From: Enterovibrio qingdaonensis
Lineage (GTDB): Bacteria; Pseudomonadota; Gammaproteobacteria; Enterobacterales; Vibrionaceae
Assembly: GCF_028683135.1 (NCBI RefSeq)
Contig: NZ_JAJUBB010000015.1
Coordinates: 54,762-118,761, forward strand
Length of the DNA: 64,000 nt
Direction: 5' to 3'
The position numbers and the translations under genes were made by a program. Each line of letters begins with the position of its first letter. Position 1 is the first letter of the stretch. The notes beneath the pieces were generated by a model, which saw nothing but the letters and a program-made list of their open reading frames with translations, made no database searches and had not been told where the DNA came from. Positions 14,207 through 24,277 of this stretch are shown in pieces.

Positions 14207-14986
14207 ATGCTCCAGTCCGTGATGCCACTTGTCGGTGTTACAGCGTGTACCAGCCAGCTAGGTCTGCATCCTTTTCATATTGCAGGCGATAAGTATGTGC
14301 GGAGCGTGGTGGACGGCGCAGGCTGCTGCCCGATGATCATTCCTGCGTTGGCTGATGCCTTACCCATGGATCGTCTTCTCTCAAACCTTGATGGGGTGAT
14401 GTTTACGGGATCACCTTCAAATATCGAGCCTCACCATTACGATGGTGAAGCCAGTGACTCAGATACCCATCATGATCCTGCGCGTGATGCCACCACATTG
14501 CCGATGCTGAAACGCGCGGTTGAGCTTGGTATTCCAGTGTTGGCGATATGCCGCGGCTTTCAAGAAATGAACGTGGTGTTTGGTGGGTCACTTCACCAAA
14601 AACTGCACGACGTAGGTGGCTATATTGAACACCGCGAAGACAAGACCGCAACCGTGGGCGTGCAATATGGTTTATCTCACACAATTACAATTGAACCGGG
14701 GGGTGTGCTCTGCGAGGCGTGGGGCCGTTCCTCTGCTGACGTTAACTCTGTTCATACTCAAGGCATAGACAGATTAGGCAAGGGATTGCGGCCAGAAGCT
14801 TACGCGCCAGATGGTCTTATTGAGGCTGTCTCTGTCATACATGCTAAACAATTTGCTTTAGGGGTTCAGTGGCATCCTGAGTGGGAAGTCACAAAAAATC
14901 CTTTTTATTCAGCTATCTTCGAAGTATTCGGAAACGCCTGTCGGCTGAAGGCAAAGGAACGTGAGACAAACTATGAACAAGCTTAA
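14207..14986 (+). CDS. puuD: gamma-glutamyl-GABA hydrolase (PuuD-like)
   Basis: 259 residues, class I amidotransferase-like peptidase C26. The nucleophile Cys is in LAICRGFQEMNVVFGG and the His/Glu pair in QWHPEWEV. It would release glutamate and the omega-amino acid (GABA from putrescine). ATG 14207 has GAGG five bases upstream; the in-frame GTG at 14201 is less likely. Its end overlaps the next gene by 14 bases, so the two are coupled. Confidence 0.9.
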   Translation: MLQSVMPLVGVTACTSQLGLHPFHIAGDKYVRSVVDGAGCCPMIIPALADALPMDRLLSNLDGVMFTGSPSNIEPHHYDGEASDSDTHHDPARDATTLPMLKRAVELGIPVLAICRGFQEMNVVFGGSLHQKLHDVGGYIEHREDKTATVGVQYGLSHTITIEPGGVLCEAWGRSSADVNSVHTQGIDRLGKGLRPEAYAPDGLIEAVSVIHAKQFALGVQWHPEWEVTKNPFYSAIFEVFGNACRLKAKERETNYEQA

Positions 14987-16319
14987 GAAATGGTTAAAGG
15001 ACAACGAAATCACTGAAGTTGAGTGTGTCGTCAGCGACCTGTCAGGGATTGCTCGCGGTAAAATTGCACCTGTCGATAAATTTCTCCACGAAGGAGAAAT
15101 GCGGCTGCCTGAAAGCGTACTTTTACAAACAGTCACGGGTGACTATGTCGATGACGATTTGTATTACGCACTGCTCGATGAAGCAGACATCGACTTCATT
15201 TGTAAACCCGATGAGGATGCGGTTTATCTGCTTCCTTGGACGATTGAGAAAACAGCACAAATCATTCACGACACCTTCGATAAGATGGGAAATCCTATCG
15301 ATCTTACGCCTCGTAACGTATTGAAAAAAGTACTTAAGCTTTACGAAAACAAGAATTGGAAGCCTGTCGTTGCACCTGAGATGGAGTTCTATCTCACCGC
15401 GCGTTGTGATGATCCCGATTTGCCTCTAGAGCCACCGATTGGTCGCTCAGGTCGCGTAGAAACCGGGCGTCAGTCATTCTCGATTGATGCGGCCAATGAA
15501 TTCGACCCACTGTTTGAAGACATGTATGACTGGTGTGAAACGCAGGGACTTGCCATTGATACCTTGATCCATGAAGAGGGTGTGGCGCAGATGGAAATTA
15601 ACTTCCGTCATGGTGACCCGCTTGTACTCGCTGATCAGGTGTTTTTGTTTAAACGTACGTTACGCGAAGCCGCACTTAAACATGAAGTCGTGGCAACGTT
15701 TATGTCCAAACCCATAACGGACGAACCGGGTAGTGCTATGCACTTGCACCAAAGCATTGTGAGCACAGAAACCGGCAAAAATATATTCACCAATGAAGAT
15801 GGCACCAGCTCGTCGCTATTCTATGGGCACATCGCAGGACTTCAGCAATACATTCCGCAAATGCTTCCTATGTTTGCACCGAATGTGAATTCTTTCCGCC
15901 GATTCCTTCCTGATACGTCTGCGCCAGTCAATGTGGAATGGGGAGAAGAGAACCGCACTTGTGGCCTTCGAGTTCCAAGCTGTTCACCACAAAGCCGCCG
16001 TGTCGAAAATCGATTACCGGGCGCAGATGCGAACCCGTATATTGCCATTGCGGCGAGTTTACTTTGCGGCTACATCGGCATGGTTAAAGACCTTAAGCCA
16101 ACGCCACCCGCGCAAGGCAGAGGCTACGAGCTTCGCAGCCCCACATTGCCTTACACCTTAGAAAATGCGCTTGAGCGAATGGAAGACTGTGATGAAGTCG
16201 CCGAGTACTTGGGTGAGTCCTTCGCCCGTGGCTACATCGCGGTTAAGCGAAAAGAGCAGGAGAATTTCAAGCGAGTGATCAGCTCGTGGGAACGCGAGTT
16301 TCTGCTACTGACAGTGTAA
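14973..16319 (+). CDS. gamma-glutamylpolyamine synthetase-like, copy 2
   Basis: 448 residues, glutamine synthetase fold. Motifs include VVAPEMEFYLTA, GSAMHLHQSIV, PNVNSFRRF and ENRTCGLRVPSCSPQSRRVENRLPGAD. The N-terminus MNKLKKWLKDNEITEVECVVSD resembles Pseudomonas PauA-type enzymes. The start is taken at ATG 14973; a GTG at 14961 is the alternative. It should glutamylate putrescine or a related diamine, beginning the pathway completed by the PuuB-, PuuC- and PuuD-like genes here. It is distinct from copy 1 at 12477. Confidence 0.88.
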   Translation: MNKLKKWLKDNEITEVECVVSDLSGIARGKIAPVDKFLHEGEMRLPESVLLQTVTGDYVDDDLYYALLDEADIDFICKPDEDAVYLLPWTIEKTAQIIHDTFDKMGNPIDLTPRNVLKKVLKLYENKNWKPVVAPEMEFYLTARCDDPDLPLEPPIGRSGRVETGRQSFSIDAANEFDPLFEDMYDWCETQGLAIDTLIHEEGVAQMEINFRHGDPLVLADQVFLFKRTLREAALKHEVVATFMSKPITDEPGSAMHLHQSIVSTETGKNIFTNEDGTSSSLFYGHIAGLQQYIPQMLPMFAPNVNSFRRFLPDTSAPVNVEWGEENRTCGLRVPSCSPQSRRVENRLPGADANPYIAIAASLLCGYIGMVKDLKPTPPAQGRGYELRSPTLPYTLENALERMEDCDEVAEYLGESFARGYIAVKRKEQENFKRVISSWEREFLLLTV

Positions 16320-16374
16320 TAGGGGACAACCTAACGGTTGCGATTAAATCACCAACAAGGATGTGGGAGGCGAT

Positions 16375-17763
16375 ATGACTCACGCCGTACAAAATCTAGA
16401 TACACGATCTCTGCAAGCATTGGACAACGCACATTATTTGCACCCGTTTAGCGACCATAAATCGCTACGAGAAAAGGGTGCGAGAATGATCGTGCGAGCG
16501 GAGGGCGTTTATATCTGGGACAGCGACGGCAACCGCATTCTTGATGGTATGGCTGGCCTTTGGTGCACCAACATTGGTTATGGCGAAAAGCGATTGGCTG
16601 ATGCCGCTTATCGCCAAATGATGGAACTGCCTTACTACAACAGTTTCTTTCAGTGTGCGCATCCGCCAGTGGTTGAACTGGCAAAAGAGATTGCCGCATT
16701 GGCGCCTGATCATATGAATCAAGTGTTCTTTACGGGGTCTGGTTCTGAATCGAACGACACAGTTCTGCGAATGGTACGCCACTATTGGTCGCTCAAAGGT
16801 CAACCCGACAAGTTTACGATTATCGGTCGTCATAACGGTTATCACGGTTCAACGGTTGCCGGTGCCAGCCTTGGTGGTATGAAAGCCATGCACAAACAGG
16901 GCGGCCTTCCTATTCCTGGTATCCACCATATTCCTCAACCTTATTGGTTTGGTGAAGGTGGCGATCTTTCCCCGGAAGAGTTTGGTATTCAGGCTGCGCA
17001 GGAATTGGAGAAAGCGATTCTCGACATCGGTGAAGACAAAGTGGCTGCCTTTATCGCTGAACCCATTCAGGGGGCAGGTGGTGTTGTTATCCCTCCTTCT
17101 ACCTACTGGCCTGAAATCAACCGTATTTTAGCGAAATACGACATCTTGATGATTGCTGACGAGGTTATTTGCGGATTTGGACGCACAGGCGAATGGTTTG
17201 GTAGCCAATACTTCGGTATCAAGCCTGACTTTATGCCAATCGCCAAGGGGATGACATCAGGTTATATCCCGATGGGAGGTGTCATAGTCAGTGATCGCGT
17301 TGCCAATGCCTTTGAAGAAAAAGGCGGTGACTTTAACCACGGTTATACCTATTCAGGTCACCCCGTTTCGGCCGCGGTCGCATTAGAAAATCTCCGTGTG
17401 ATGAAGGAGAAAAACCTCGTCCACTATGTCAAAAATGACATTGGCCCTTACCTTCAATCGAAATGGCAAACGCTGGCAGAGCACCCGCTTGTCGGTGAAG
17501 CGCGAGGTGTGGGGTTAGTTGCTGCGATTGAGCTTGTGAAAGACAAAGCAACGCGTACACGATTTGGTGAGGACGTGGGAATTGGTGAGGTTTGCCGAGA
17601 CTTCAGTGTCAACAATGGCCTCGTGATGCGAGCATGTGGTGACACCATGATCATCAGCCCCCCTTTGGTGATCACGCATAAAGAAGTAGATGAATTGATT
17701 GAAAAAGCCTGGTTGGCATTGGATTTGACGCTATCGCATTTGCAGGCTCAGGGGGTTGTTTAA
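16375..17763 (+). CDS. spuC: polyamine:pyruvate aminotransferase (SpuC-like, class III)
   Basis: 462 residues. Class III features are FFTGSGSESNDTVLRMVRHYW, the Asp motif ILMIADEVICGFGRTGEW, and the PLP lysine in MPIAKGMTSGYIPMGG. It resembles the Pseudomonas SpuC group acting on putrescine/cadaverine with pyruvate and would be a transaminase route parallel to the gamma-glutamyl route. ATG 16375 follows GGAGG by four bases, so the GTG at 16363 is not used. Confidence 0.85.
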   Translation: MTHAVQNLDTRSLQALDNAHYLHPFSDHKSLREKGARMIVRAEGVYIWDSDGNRILDGMAGLWCTNIGYGEKRLADAAYRQMMELPYYNSFFQCAHPPVVELAKEIAALAPDHMNQVFFTGSGSESNDTVLRMVRHYWSLKGQPDKFTIIGRHNGYHGSTVAGASLGGMKAMHKQGGLPIPGIHHIPQPYWFGEGGDLSPEEFGIQAAQELEKAILDIGEDKVAAFIAEPIQGAGGVVIPPSTYWPEINRILAKYDILMIADEVICGFGRTGEWFGSQYFGIKPDFMPIAKGMTSGYIPMGGVIVSDRVANAFEEKGGDFNHGYTYSGHPVSAAVALENLRVMKEKNLVHYVKNDIGPYLQSKWQTLAEHPLVGEARGVGLVAAIELVKDKATRTRFGEDVGIGEVCRDFSVNNGLVMRACGDTMIISPPLVITHKEVDELIEKAWLALDLTLSHLQAQGVV

Positions 17764-17797
17764 CGCTTGGTTAAACAACACCAAAACGGTTCAAAGT

Positions 17798-17819
17798 GCT
17801 AGTGCTCTCGAGCACTAGC
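17798..17819 (+). other. intercistronic hairpin before the binding-protein gene
   Basis: A perfect ten-base inverted repeat (17798-17807 with 17810-17819) without a T run. It sits between the aminotransferase and the potF-like gene. It is more likely an RNA processing or stability element than a terminator. Confidence 0.55.
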
Positions 17820-17857
17820 AAACCATCAACACTGATTTAATAAAAGCTAATCAGTGA

Positions 17858-18997
<1,140 letters not shown>

Positions 18998-19003
18998 GGA
19001 AAA

Positions 19004-19032
19004 GGGGAGGGCCTATCGTAGGCTTTCCCCGT
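19004..19032 (+). other. hairpin between potF and potG
   Basis: An imperfect GC-rich inverted repeat (GGGGAGGGCCT with AGGCTTTCCCC) in the 72-base gap, without a T run. It may protect the potF message or partly attenuate downstream genes. Confidence 0.4.
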
Positions 19033-19069
19033 TAATCACAGTCTGAGTAGTAACAGGGAGGGACGGAGT

Positions 19070-20194
19070 GTGACCAGTCCACAAAGTACCGGTAACGGCA
19101 AAACGACACAGGAATTACTGCGAATCGATCGCGTCAGCAAGCTCTTTGGCGATGTTCGCGCAGTTGATGATGTCTCACTGACCATCGAGAAAGGCGAAAT
19201 ATTCTCTTTGTTGGGGGGCTCAGGGTCGGGAAAATCAACCTTGTTACGCATGTTAGCCGGGTTTGAAAAACCCTCCAGCGGTCGTATTTATCTCGACGGC
19301 GAAGACATCACAGACATGCCACCGTATGAGCGTCCTATCAATATGATGTTTCAGTCTTACGCACTGTTTCCTCACATGACTGTGGCGCAAAACATCGCGT
19401 TTGGCCTCAAGCAGGACAAACTGAAAAGAGCGGATATTGACGAACGTGTCAGCGAGATGTTGCGTCTGGTGCATATGGAGCAATATGCCAAACGTAAGCC
19501 GCACCAACTCTCTGGTGGTCAGCGACAGCGTGTTGCATTGGCTCGCTCGTTAGCGAAACGCCCCAAACTCCTACTTCTTGATGAACCCATGGGGGCGTTA
19601 GATAAAAAGCTCCGCACCCAAATGCAGCTTGAAGTGGTAGAAATTCTTGAGCGTGTTGGTGTGACTTGCGTGATGGTGACACACGATCAGGAAGAAGCCA
19701 TGACAATGGCAGGGCGCATTTCCATCATGCATGAAGGATGGATTGCACAGACGGGCACGCCGACCGATATCTACGAAAGCCCAAATAGCCGTATGATTGC
19801 GGAATTCATTGGATCAGTGAACCTGTTTGAAGGTGAAATCGTGGTGGATGAAACTGACCACTGCATTATTGAATCCCATGAAACGGTGAAACCCATTTAT
19901 GTCGGACACGGCGTCGATACCAATGTAGAAGATAAAAAAGTCTGGTTGGCATTGAGACCAGAGAAAGCTTTGCTATCTCGCGAAGAGCCGCAGGAAGACT
20001 ATAACTGGTCAAAAGGGGTGGTGCATGACATCGCCTACCTTGGTGGTACGTCGGTGTACTACGTAAAGTTGCCCAGCAACAAAGTCGTGATGTGCAGCAT
20101 GGCAAACATCTCTCGCCGACAGGAACGCCCTACCTGGGATGATGAAGTGTTTATCAGCTGGGAGGCCACCAGTGGTGTGGTGTTACGCGTATGA
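19070..20194 (+). CDS. potG: polyamine ABC transporter ATP-binding protein
   Basis: 374 residues starting at GTG 19070 with a purine-rich GGGAGG upstream. Walker A is GGSGSGKST, signature LSGGQRQRVALARSL, Walker B LLLLDEPMGAL, and a C-terminal TOBE domain follows about residue 270. It energises putrescine uptake with the two downstream permeases. Its stop overlaps the next start by four bases. Confidence 0.95.
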   Translation: MTSPQSTGNGKTTQELLRIDRVSKLFGDVRAVDDVSLTIEKGEIFSLLGGSGSGKSTLLRMLAGFEKPSSGRIYLDGEDITDMPPYERPINMMFQSYALFPHMTVAQNIAFGLKQDKLKRADIDERVSEMLRLVHMEQYAKRKPHQLSGGQRQRVALARSLAKRPKLLLLDEPMGALDKKLRTQMQLEVVEILERVGVTCVMVTHDQEEAMTMAGRISIMHEGWIAQTGTPTDIYESPNSRMIAEFIGSVNLFEGEIVVDETDHCIIESHETVKPIYVGHGVDTNVEDKKVWLALRPEKALLSREEPQEDYNWSKGVVHDIAYLGGTSVYYVKLPSNKVVMCSMANISRRQERPTWDDEVFISWEATSGVVLRV

Positions 20195-21144
20195 CCGTAT
20201 CAACGAAACCCAAAACCTCGGTGTCTGATCTGATCAAAGCACCCCATAAAAACCGCATTCTATTTCCCAAGGGGCGGCACATCACCATGGGGATCCCGTA
20301 CCTTTGGTTGTCGCTGTTTTTCGCTGTTCCGTTTCTTATCGTATTTAAAATAAGCTTTTCTATGGCGGCGTTAGCCATACCGCCTTATGAAGCTATCTTT
20401 GAATACGTCGATGAAGTGATAGAAATATCGCTGAATCTAGAAAATTACCTGCGCATTTTTGACGACGATTTGTATTACCTTGCGTATCTTAGCTCGTTAA
20501 AAATTGCCTTTATTTCTACGCTGGGTTGTTTGTTTCTTGGCTATCCCATGGCCTATGCCATTGCGCGAGCCCCCGCCAAAATGCAGACCGTGTTGTTGCT
20601 TCTTATCATGCTCCCTTCATGGACCTCTTTTCTCATACGCGTTTATGCATGGATGGGGCTACTGAGCAACACGGGGATCATCAATAACACCTTGATATGG
20701 ATTGGCATTATTTCCGAACCAATCCAAATATTGAATACCAATATCGCTGTATATATCGGCATTGTTTATACCTACTTGCCGTTTATGGTGCTGCCGCTCT
20801 ATGCCAATTTAGTGAAGTTAGATGGGAGCTTGCTAGAAGCAGCGTCTGACTTGGGCTCCCGCAACTTTAATACCTTCTGGACAGTCACGTTGCCTTTGTC
20901 AAAAGGCGGCATTATTGCCGGCTCCATGCTGGTGTTTATTCCTGTGGTTGGGGAGGTGGTCATACCTGAACTACTTGGTGGACCAGAAACCCTCATGATC
21001 GGCAAAGTGCTGTGGCAAGAGTTCTTTAATAACCGTGATTGGCCTGTGGCGTCAGCGTTGGCGATCGTGATGTTGCTGTTGCTCATTATCCCCATCACGC
21101 TGTTCCACCACTATCAATCCAAAGACATGGAGGCTGACCGATGA
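20191..21144 (+). CDS. potH: polyamine ABC transporter permease PotH
   Basis: 317 residues with about six membrane segments. The cytoplasmic EAA loop is LLEAASDLGSRNFNTFWTVTLPLSKGG, which contacts the ATPase. It overlaps potG and potI by four bases each. The cytoplasmic N-terminal extension is typical of PotH. Confidence 0.94.
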   Translation: MTVSTKPKTSVSDLIKAPHKNRILFPKGRHITMGIPYLWLSLFFAVPFLIVFKISFSMAALAIPPYEAIFEYVDEVIEISLNLENYLRIFDDDLYYLAYLSSLKIAFISTLGCLFLGYPMAYAIARAPAKMQTVLLLLIMLPSWTSFLIRVYAWMGLLSNTGIINNTLIWIGIISEPIQILNTNIAVYIGIVYTYLPFMVLPLYANLVKLDGSLLEAASDLGSRNFNTFWTVTLPLSKGGIIAGSMLVFIPVVGEVVIPELLGGPETLMIGKVLWQEFFNNRDWPVASALAIVMLLLLIIPITLFHHYQSKDMEADR

Positions 21145-21977
21145 AACGCTGGCAATTTTCCACGGTCATGCTTTGGGTAGGTTTAGTGTTTCTCTACCTG
21201 CCGATGTTGATCCTGGTTATCTATTCTTTCAATGCTTCCAAATTGGTGACAGTGTGGGGTGGCTTCTCCCCAAAATGGTATGGCGAATTGTTCAAAGATG
21301 AGCAGATTCTTCAAGCTGTTTGGACGAGTTTGCGGATTGCATTTTACAGCTCCACCATGGCAGTGATCATCGGTACCCTCGCCGCGTTTGTCATGACACG
21401 TTTCCGTCGTTCATGGGGCAGGCTCACGCTTTCCAATATGATCACCGCACCGCTAGTCATGCCCGATGTCATCATCGGTTTGTCGCTGCTTCTGCTATTT
21501 GTACAGATGGGTGAGCTATTTGGTTGGCCCGCAGAGCGGGGCATGACGACAGTATGGATTGCGCACTCCACGTTTTGTGCCGCGTATGTGGCCGTCGTGG
21601 TTTCTTCCCGATTACGCGAGCTGGACTTTTCCATTGAAGAAGCGGGTATGGACTTGGGGGCGACACCGCTCAAAGTCTTCTTTGTGATCACCATGCCCAT
21701 GATTGCACCCGCATTAATTGCCGGTTGGTTGCTGAGTTTCAGCTTGTCGCTGGATGATTTGGTGATCGCGAGCTTTGTCTCTGGCCCGGGTTCAACGACC
21801 TTGCCTATGGTGGTCTTCTCCTCGGTAAGGCTGGGTGTATCGCCGAAAATTAATGCATTGGCAACGCTGATTATCCTTGTTGTTTCCCTGTTTGCTTTCT
21901 TGTCTTGGTATATCGCCAAGCGTGCAGAGCAAAAATCGCTGGAAGAAATGAAACGACTGAAAGAGGAAACAGAATAA
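21141..21977 (+). CDS. potI: polyamine ABC transporter permease PotI
   Basis: 278 residues with about six membrane segments. The EAA loop is SIEEAGMDLGATPLKVFFVITMPM. It pairs with PotH. It is the last transporter gene, 52 bases before the PuuB-like gene. Confidence 0.94.
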   Translation: MKRWQFSTVMLWVGLVFLYLPMLILVIYSFNASKLVTVWGGFSPKWYGELFKDEQILQAVWTSLRIAFYSSTMAVIIGTLAAFVMTRFRRSWGRLTLSNMITAPLVMPDVIIGLSLLLLFVQMGELFGWPAERGMTTVWIAHSTFCAAYVAVVVSSRLRELDFSIEEAGMDLGATPLKVFFVITMPMIAPALIAGWLLSFSLSLDDLVIASFVSGPGSTTLPMVVFSSVRLGVSPKINALATLIILVVSLFAFLSWYIAKRAEQKSLEEMKRLKEETE

Positions 21978-22029
21978 GCTTCATCAACATTGCAGTAATC
22001 AAAACAGCATAAATCAGGACGGAATCATT

Positions 22030-23358
22030 ATGTTGGAACAAACTGAATCCATTGCGTTGCAGCAACCCAGACAGGCGACTCAATCCGACCATGCGCCGTC
22101 CTATTATGCTGCGTCTGCGAATGCCTCTCCGGCAAGAGAAACGCTGAAAGACAACATCACAACGGATGTGTGCATTATCGGAGCAGGCTATACGGGATTG
22201 TCCTCAGCACTCCATTTATTGGAAGCGGGCTTCAACGTTGTTGTGCTGGAAGCAGCCAAAGTCGGTTGGGGCGCATCTGGGCGGAATGGCGGGCAGATTG
22301 TTAACAGCTATAGCCGCGACATTGACGTGATTGAAAAGACCGTAGGGAAAGACAAAGCGGCACTGTTTGGTGAAATGGCGTTTGAAGGTGGCAAGATCAT
22401 TCGCGAGCGTGTCGAGAAATATAACATTCAGTGCGATCTGAAAGACGGCGGTATTTTCGCTGCATTGAACGATAAACAAATCAAAGAGCTAGAACATCAA
22501 AAAGCTCTTTGGGAACGCCATGGGAATAGTCAGCTAGAGCTTCTCTCAGCCAATGATATTCGCAATATGGTGGGTTCTGAACGCTATGTCGGCGGGTTGC
22601 TGGATAAAAGTGGTGGGCATATTCATCCACTTAATCTAGCACTTGGTGAAGCGGCGGCTGTAGAAAGCCTAGGCGGACAAATTTTTGAGCACTCTGCCGT
22701 TGAGCGCGTCACTCGTGGTGAGCCCGTGAGAGTGCATACCGCTGGCGGATCCGTGACTGCGGATTTTCTGATTGTGGCGGGGAATGCGTACCTTGGTGGG
22801 TTGGTGCCTGAGCTTCAAGCGAAATCTATGCCTTGCGGTACGCAAGTGGTCACGACTGAACCTTTATCCGATGAGATGGCAGCAAGTCTGCTGCCACAAG
22901 ATTACTGCGTCGAAGACTGTAACTACTTGTTGGATTACTTCCGTTTATCTGGTGACAAGCGGCTTATCTATGGAGGAGGGGTCGTTTACGGCGCGCGAGA
23001 TCCGGAAAATATTGAAGCGATTATTCGCCCTAAAATGCTTAAAACCTTTCCACAACTCGCCAACGTGAAAATTGATTATTGCTGGACAGGTAATTTCCTG
23101 ATGACCTTATCTCGATTGCCACAAGTGGGACGGATTGGGAGTAACATTTACTACTCGCAAGGGTGCAGTGGTCACGGTGTAACTTATACCCACTTGGCAG
23201 GACGTTTGGTGTCCGAAGTCTTGCGAGGGCAAGCAGAGCGGTTTGATGCGTTCGCCAGCTTGCCGCACCTTCCTTTCCCTGGTGGGCATATGCTAAGTGT
23301 GCCATTTTCCGCACTGGGGGCGTGGTATTACACGTTGAGGGATAAACTTGGAGTGTGA
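22030..23358 (+). CDS. puuB: gamma-glutamylputrescine oxidoreductase (PuuB-like), copy 1
   Basis: 442 residues, FAD-dependent DAO family. The dinucleotide motif CIIGAGYTGLSSALHLLEAGF is at about residues 48-68, and GWGASGRNGGQIVNSYSRD is characteristic of PuuB. It oxidises the gamma-glutamylated amine to its aldehyde. It completes the transporter-linked operon and is followed by a bidirectional terminator. A paralogue lies at 24278. Confidence 0.9.
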   Translation: MLEQTESIALQQPRQATQSDHAPSYYAASANASPARETLKDNITTDVCIIGAGYTGLSSALHLLEAGFNVVVLEAAKVGWGASGRNGGQIVNSYSRDIDVIEKTVGKDKAALFGEMAFEGGKIIRERVEKYNIQCDLKDGGIFAALNDKQIKELEHQKALWERHGNSQLELLSANDIRNMVGSERYVGGLLDKSGGHIHPLNLALGEAAAVESLGGQIFEHSAVERVTRGEPVRVHTAGGSVTADFLIVAGNAYLGGLVPELQAKSMPCGTQVVTTEPLSDEMAASLLPQDYCVEDCNYLLDYFRLSGDKRLIYGGGVVYGARDPENIEAIIRPKMLKTFPQLANVKIDYCWTGNFLMTLSRLPQVGRIGSNIYYSQGCSGHGVTYTHLAGRLVSEVLRGQAERFDAFASLPHLPFPGGHMLSVPFSALGAWYYTLRDKLGV

Positions 23359-23368
23359 ACTGTTAAGT

Positions 23369-23398
23369 AAAAAAGCGTCCGTGTCGGACGCTTTTTTT
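23369..23398. terminator. bidirectional terminator
   Basis: A seven-base GC stem (23375-23381 with 23385-23391), A-rich before and T-rich after. It sits between the convergent puuB-like and puuR-like genes and its T side reaches the puuR-like stop. Confidence 0.9.
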
Positions 23399-23951
23399 AA
23401 AAATTCGCAGGCGTTGTCGCACTAAACAACCGACATGTCGTATCAAATGGATTGGCAAATTTGTGCGGCTTATTGCTGTCGAAGTAGTAACTGTCACCTT
23501 CTTCCAAGACGAACACATCATCGCCTACAGTGAGCTCTAAACGGCCTTCAATGACAATGCCGGACTCTTCGCCTTCATGTTGTAGCATGTCGTCACCAGA
23601 ATCTGATCCGGGTGGATAGATCTCAGAGAGGACAGACAGCGCGCGGTTTGGGAATTCTTTACCGACCACTTTCATAGAGACGGTTTCTGAGCCTATTTCA
23701 AGCAAGTCTTCCTGACGATAGACGACAGGTGTGGTATCGCTTTCGGCCATGTCAGCTGAAAAGAATTCCACCAATGACATTGGGATGCCGGACAATACTT
23801 TTTTCAGCGAGCTGACGGAAGGGCTGACACTGTTTTTCTCAATCATTGAGATGGTGCTGTTGGTAACGCCTGCGCGTTTAGCCAATTCACGCTGTGAAAG
23901 CCCGCGGCCTTTTCGTACTGCCTTGAGGTTTGCACCGATATCCAATGTCAC
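23397..23951 (-). CDS. puuR: PuuR/PauR-like transcriptional repressor (HTH-cupin)
   Basis: 184 residues if started at GTG 23951. An N-terminal XRE-type helix-turn-helix (LSQRELAKRAGVTNSTISMIE) is followed by a C-terminal cupin (HEGEESGIVIEGRLELTVGDD, SYYFDSNKPHKFANPFD). Domain order and length (about 185) match E. coli PuuR, which represses putrescine catabolism. AAGGAG lies only three bases before GTG and nine before an in-frame TTG at 23945, so the exact start is open. It is flanked by PuuR-like sites and by target-type genes. Confidence 0.88.
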   Translation of the reverse strand: MTLDIGANLKAVRKGRGLSQRELAKRAGVTNSTISMIEKNSVSPSVSSLKKVLSGIPMSLVEFFSADMAESDTTPVVYRQEDLLEIGSETVSMKVVGKEFPNRALSVLSEIYPPGSDSGDDMLQHEGEESGIVIEGRLELTVGDDVFVLEEGDSYYFDSNKPHKFANPFDTTCRLFSATTPANF

Positions 23952-23983
23952 ACACTCCTTTTCTGACTCATTACAGTATCTGT

Positions 23984-23998
23984 AGTAGATTTTGAACA
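23984..23998 (+). promoter_or_regulatory. PuuR-like site in its own upstream region
   Basis: The 15-mer ends in TTGAACA and matches the PuuR consensus at 10 of 15. It lies 33 bases before the repressor start, which would allow autoregulation. Confidence 0.35.
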
Positions 23999-24247
23999 TT
24001 CAATCCTACTTACCCTGTGCGCTATATCAAGTTTTTTGTGCCGCTTTGCGGGTTCCGTAAATAATATCGAGCAAAAGGGCATTTCATGTGAGATCTGTTG
24101 GACGCAAGGTACTGTTTTCTTATCATCATCTCATTACTCATCTTTCGTGGTTCTTGGTAGGGAAATCGGTAACGTGACCCAGTCATGATATTGATGAAGA
24201 TGTGTACAATTTATGCTTCACCCCCGTGATGAAAATACGTTAGGCTT

Positions 24248-24262
24248 TGTTGATTATATTTT
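24248..24262 (-). promoter_or_regulatory. PuuR-like operator before second puuB-like gene
   Basis: On the minus strand this reads AAAATATAATCAACA, 14 of 15 identical to the E. coli PuuR consensus as I remember it. It ends 15 bases before ATG 24278, overlapping the translation initiation region side of the promoter. Confidence 0.65.
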
Positions 24263-24277
24263 ACAAAGGATGTTGTT

